A stretch of 5,588 bases of DNA, from positions 1-5,588 of the forward strand of contig CAMDSU010000131.1 in assembly GCA_945907335.1 (NCBI GenBank), read 5' to 3'. Origin of the DNA: Bordetella parapertussis. GTDB lineage: Bacteria; Pseudomonadota; Gammaproteobacteria; Burkholderiales; Burkholderiaceae_C. The number at the start of each line of letters is the position of its first letter. The first letter of the stretch is position 1. Positions 4,852 to 5,588 of the stretch are shown piece by piece. The notes below the pieces were generated by a model. The model was not told where the DNA came from and made no database searches. It worked only from the letters and a program-made list of their open reading frames with translations. The translations under genes and the position numbers were made by a program.

Positions 4852-5588
4852 AACACTTTGCGCAGGTTTTGTTCGAACACATCCCCGTTAGATTGGGCAA
4901 TGCGTACTTTCACCGGCAGATAGCCATGCGCTGGCGACAGCCACATATCGGCGGTCTGGTCATGGTTTTGCAGTGGCAAGCGGCTGACTTTCAATGCCGT
5001 CAATTTGCCTGCGGGCAGGTTCAATAGTTCGCTGTCTGCCACTTGAAAGGACCACAGCTCTGCGCTTTTAGATGACACGATTTGAAAGCTCAGTTGTTGT
5101 CCGGGTTGACGCAATTCAGGCGAACCTGCCAGCAATGCGGCGAGCTGTGCAAACAGGCTCAAACGGTCTTGTGCCGCCACTTGCAAGGCTTGCGGCGTGC
5201 TGTTGGCGCTGAACACCACTTGGCCCTTCTCGCGCTCGAAATGCGCGGCCAGTTCTTGTTTGTTTTTCTCGCCAAAGCGTTTGGGTTGCAGCCCTTGGGG
5301 GCCGAGTTGGCCGACGCTGGTTTGTATGCGCGAACCCAACAGCATGTGGCTGATGTCCAGCTTCATCTGGTAATTCACACTGTCATGTTGCCAGAGCAAT
5401 TCACCACTGGCGTTGAAGCGCAGGCCTTTGCTTTCACCCACCACGTCATATTGAAATTTAACCGGCTGTGGCCACACAAAGCGGGCTTGCGTCAGCCAAG
5501 GGGGTGCGGCAAGCGTGTCTGCGGTCACCGGGGCAGGCACAGGGGCAAGCACAGGGGTTTCTGCGGGTGGTGGTGCGTCGGGTGCTGC
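4842..5588 (-). CDS. DUF3108 domain protein, 5' end beyond the window
   Basis: At least 248 residues are visible and the frame is open to the right edge, so the true start lies outside. A GTG at 5550-5552 is in frame, but the Pro/Ala-rich sequence continues upstream of it, so I do not take it as the start. The visible N-terminal part is a low-complexity linker (AAPDAPPPAETPVLAPVPAPV), typical of a spacer between an N-terminal signal or membrane anchor and a periplasmic domain. The rest resembles DUF3108: it opens with VKFQYDVVGESKGLRFNASGELLW, followed by alternating beta-strand-like stretches, LLGSRIQTSVGQLGPQGLQPKRFGEK in the middle, and a C-terminal TADMWLSPAHGYLPVKVRIAQSNGDVFEQNL. The terminal W.SP.....P.K...... 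G segment is characteristic of the family. The biochemical role is unknown; an envelope location is inferred. It is convergent with the aminotransferase gene, 40 bases apart. Confidence 0.75.
   Translation of the reverse strand, partial: AAPDAPPPAETPVLAPVPAPVTADTLAAPPWLTQARFVWPQPVKFQYDVVGESKGLRFNASGELLWQHDSVNYQMKLDISHMLLGSRIQTSVGQLGPQGLQPKRFGEKNKQELAAHFEREKGQVVFSANSTPQALQVAAQDRLSLFAQLAALLAGSPELRQPGQQLSFQIVSSKSAELWSFQVADSELLNLPAGKLTALKVSRLPLQNHDQTADMWLSPAHGYLPVKVRIAQSNGDVFEQNLRKVLGP

Overview
The window looks like a chromosomal piece of a betaproteobacterium, probably Burkholderiales (Comamonadaceae-like). The basis is moderately high GC in the metabolic genes, a GlcD ending in the LPRF tail I associate with that group, and a DUF3108 protein with a Pro/Ala-rich N-terminal linker. 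This placement is inferred from protein character; no search was run.

Layout from left to right. Positions 1-247 are AT-richer and hold no convincing gene, but contain promoter-like and palindromic elements in front of a small toxin-antitoxin operon. Positions 248-839 (+) encode a BrnT-family toxin and an overlapping antitoxin. The antitoxin carries an XRE-type helix-turn-helix instead of the ribbon-helix-helix of classical BrnA. One base later, on the opposite strand, lies a full-length glcD (841-2355, -), the FAD subunit of glycolate oxidase. No glcE or glcF follows it at its 3' end. Positions 2356-2672 form a divergent intergenic region rich in small inverted repeats. Then come two + strand genes: an exported protein with a ClpP/crotonase-like fold (2673-3416) and, 44 bases later with its own strong ribosome binding site, an omega-amino acid:pyruvate-type class III aminotransferase (3461-4801). 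A large two-part hairpin at 4814-4851 separates it from a convergent DUF3108 gene (4842-5588, -), which runs off the right edge.

Functionally the window combines a mobile-type defence/stress module (the TA pair), glycolate catabolism, amine or beta-alanine catabolism, and two envelope-associated proteins of unknown role. The best candidates for something less ordinary are the BrnT/XRE pair with a palindrome placed where an autoregulatory operator would sit, its abutment against an apparently orphan glcD, and the exported ClpP-like protein with Ser and His in protease-like positions. I saw no CRISPR array, tRNA, rRNA or insertion sequence.
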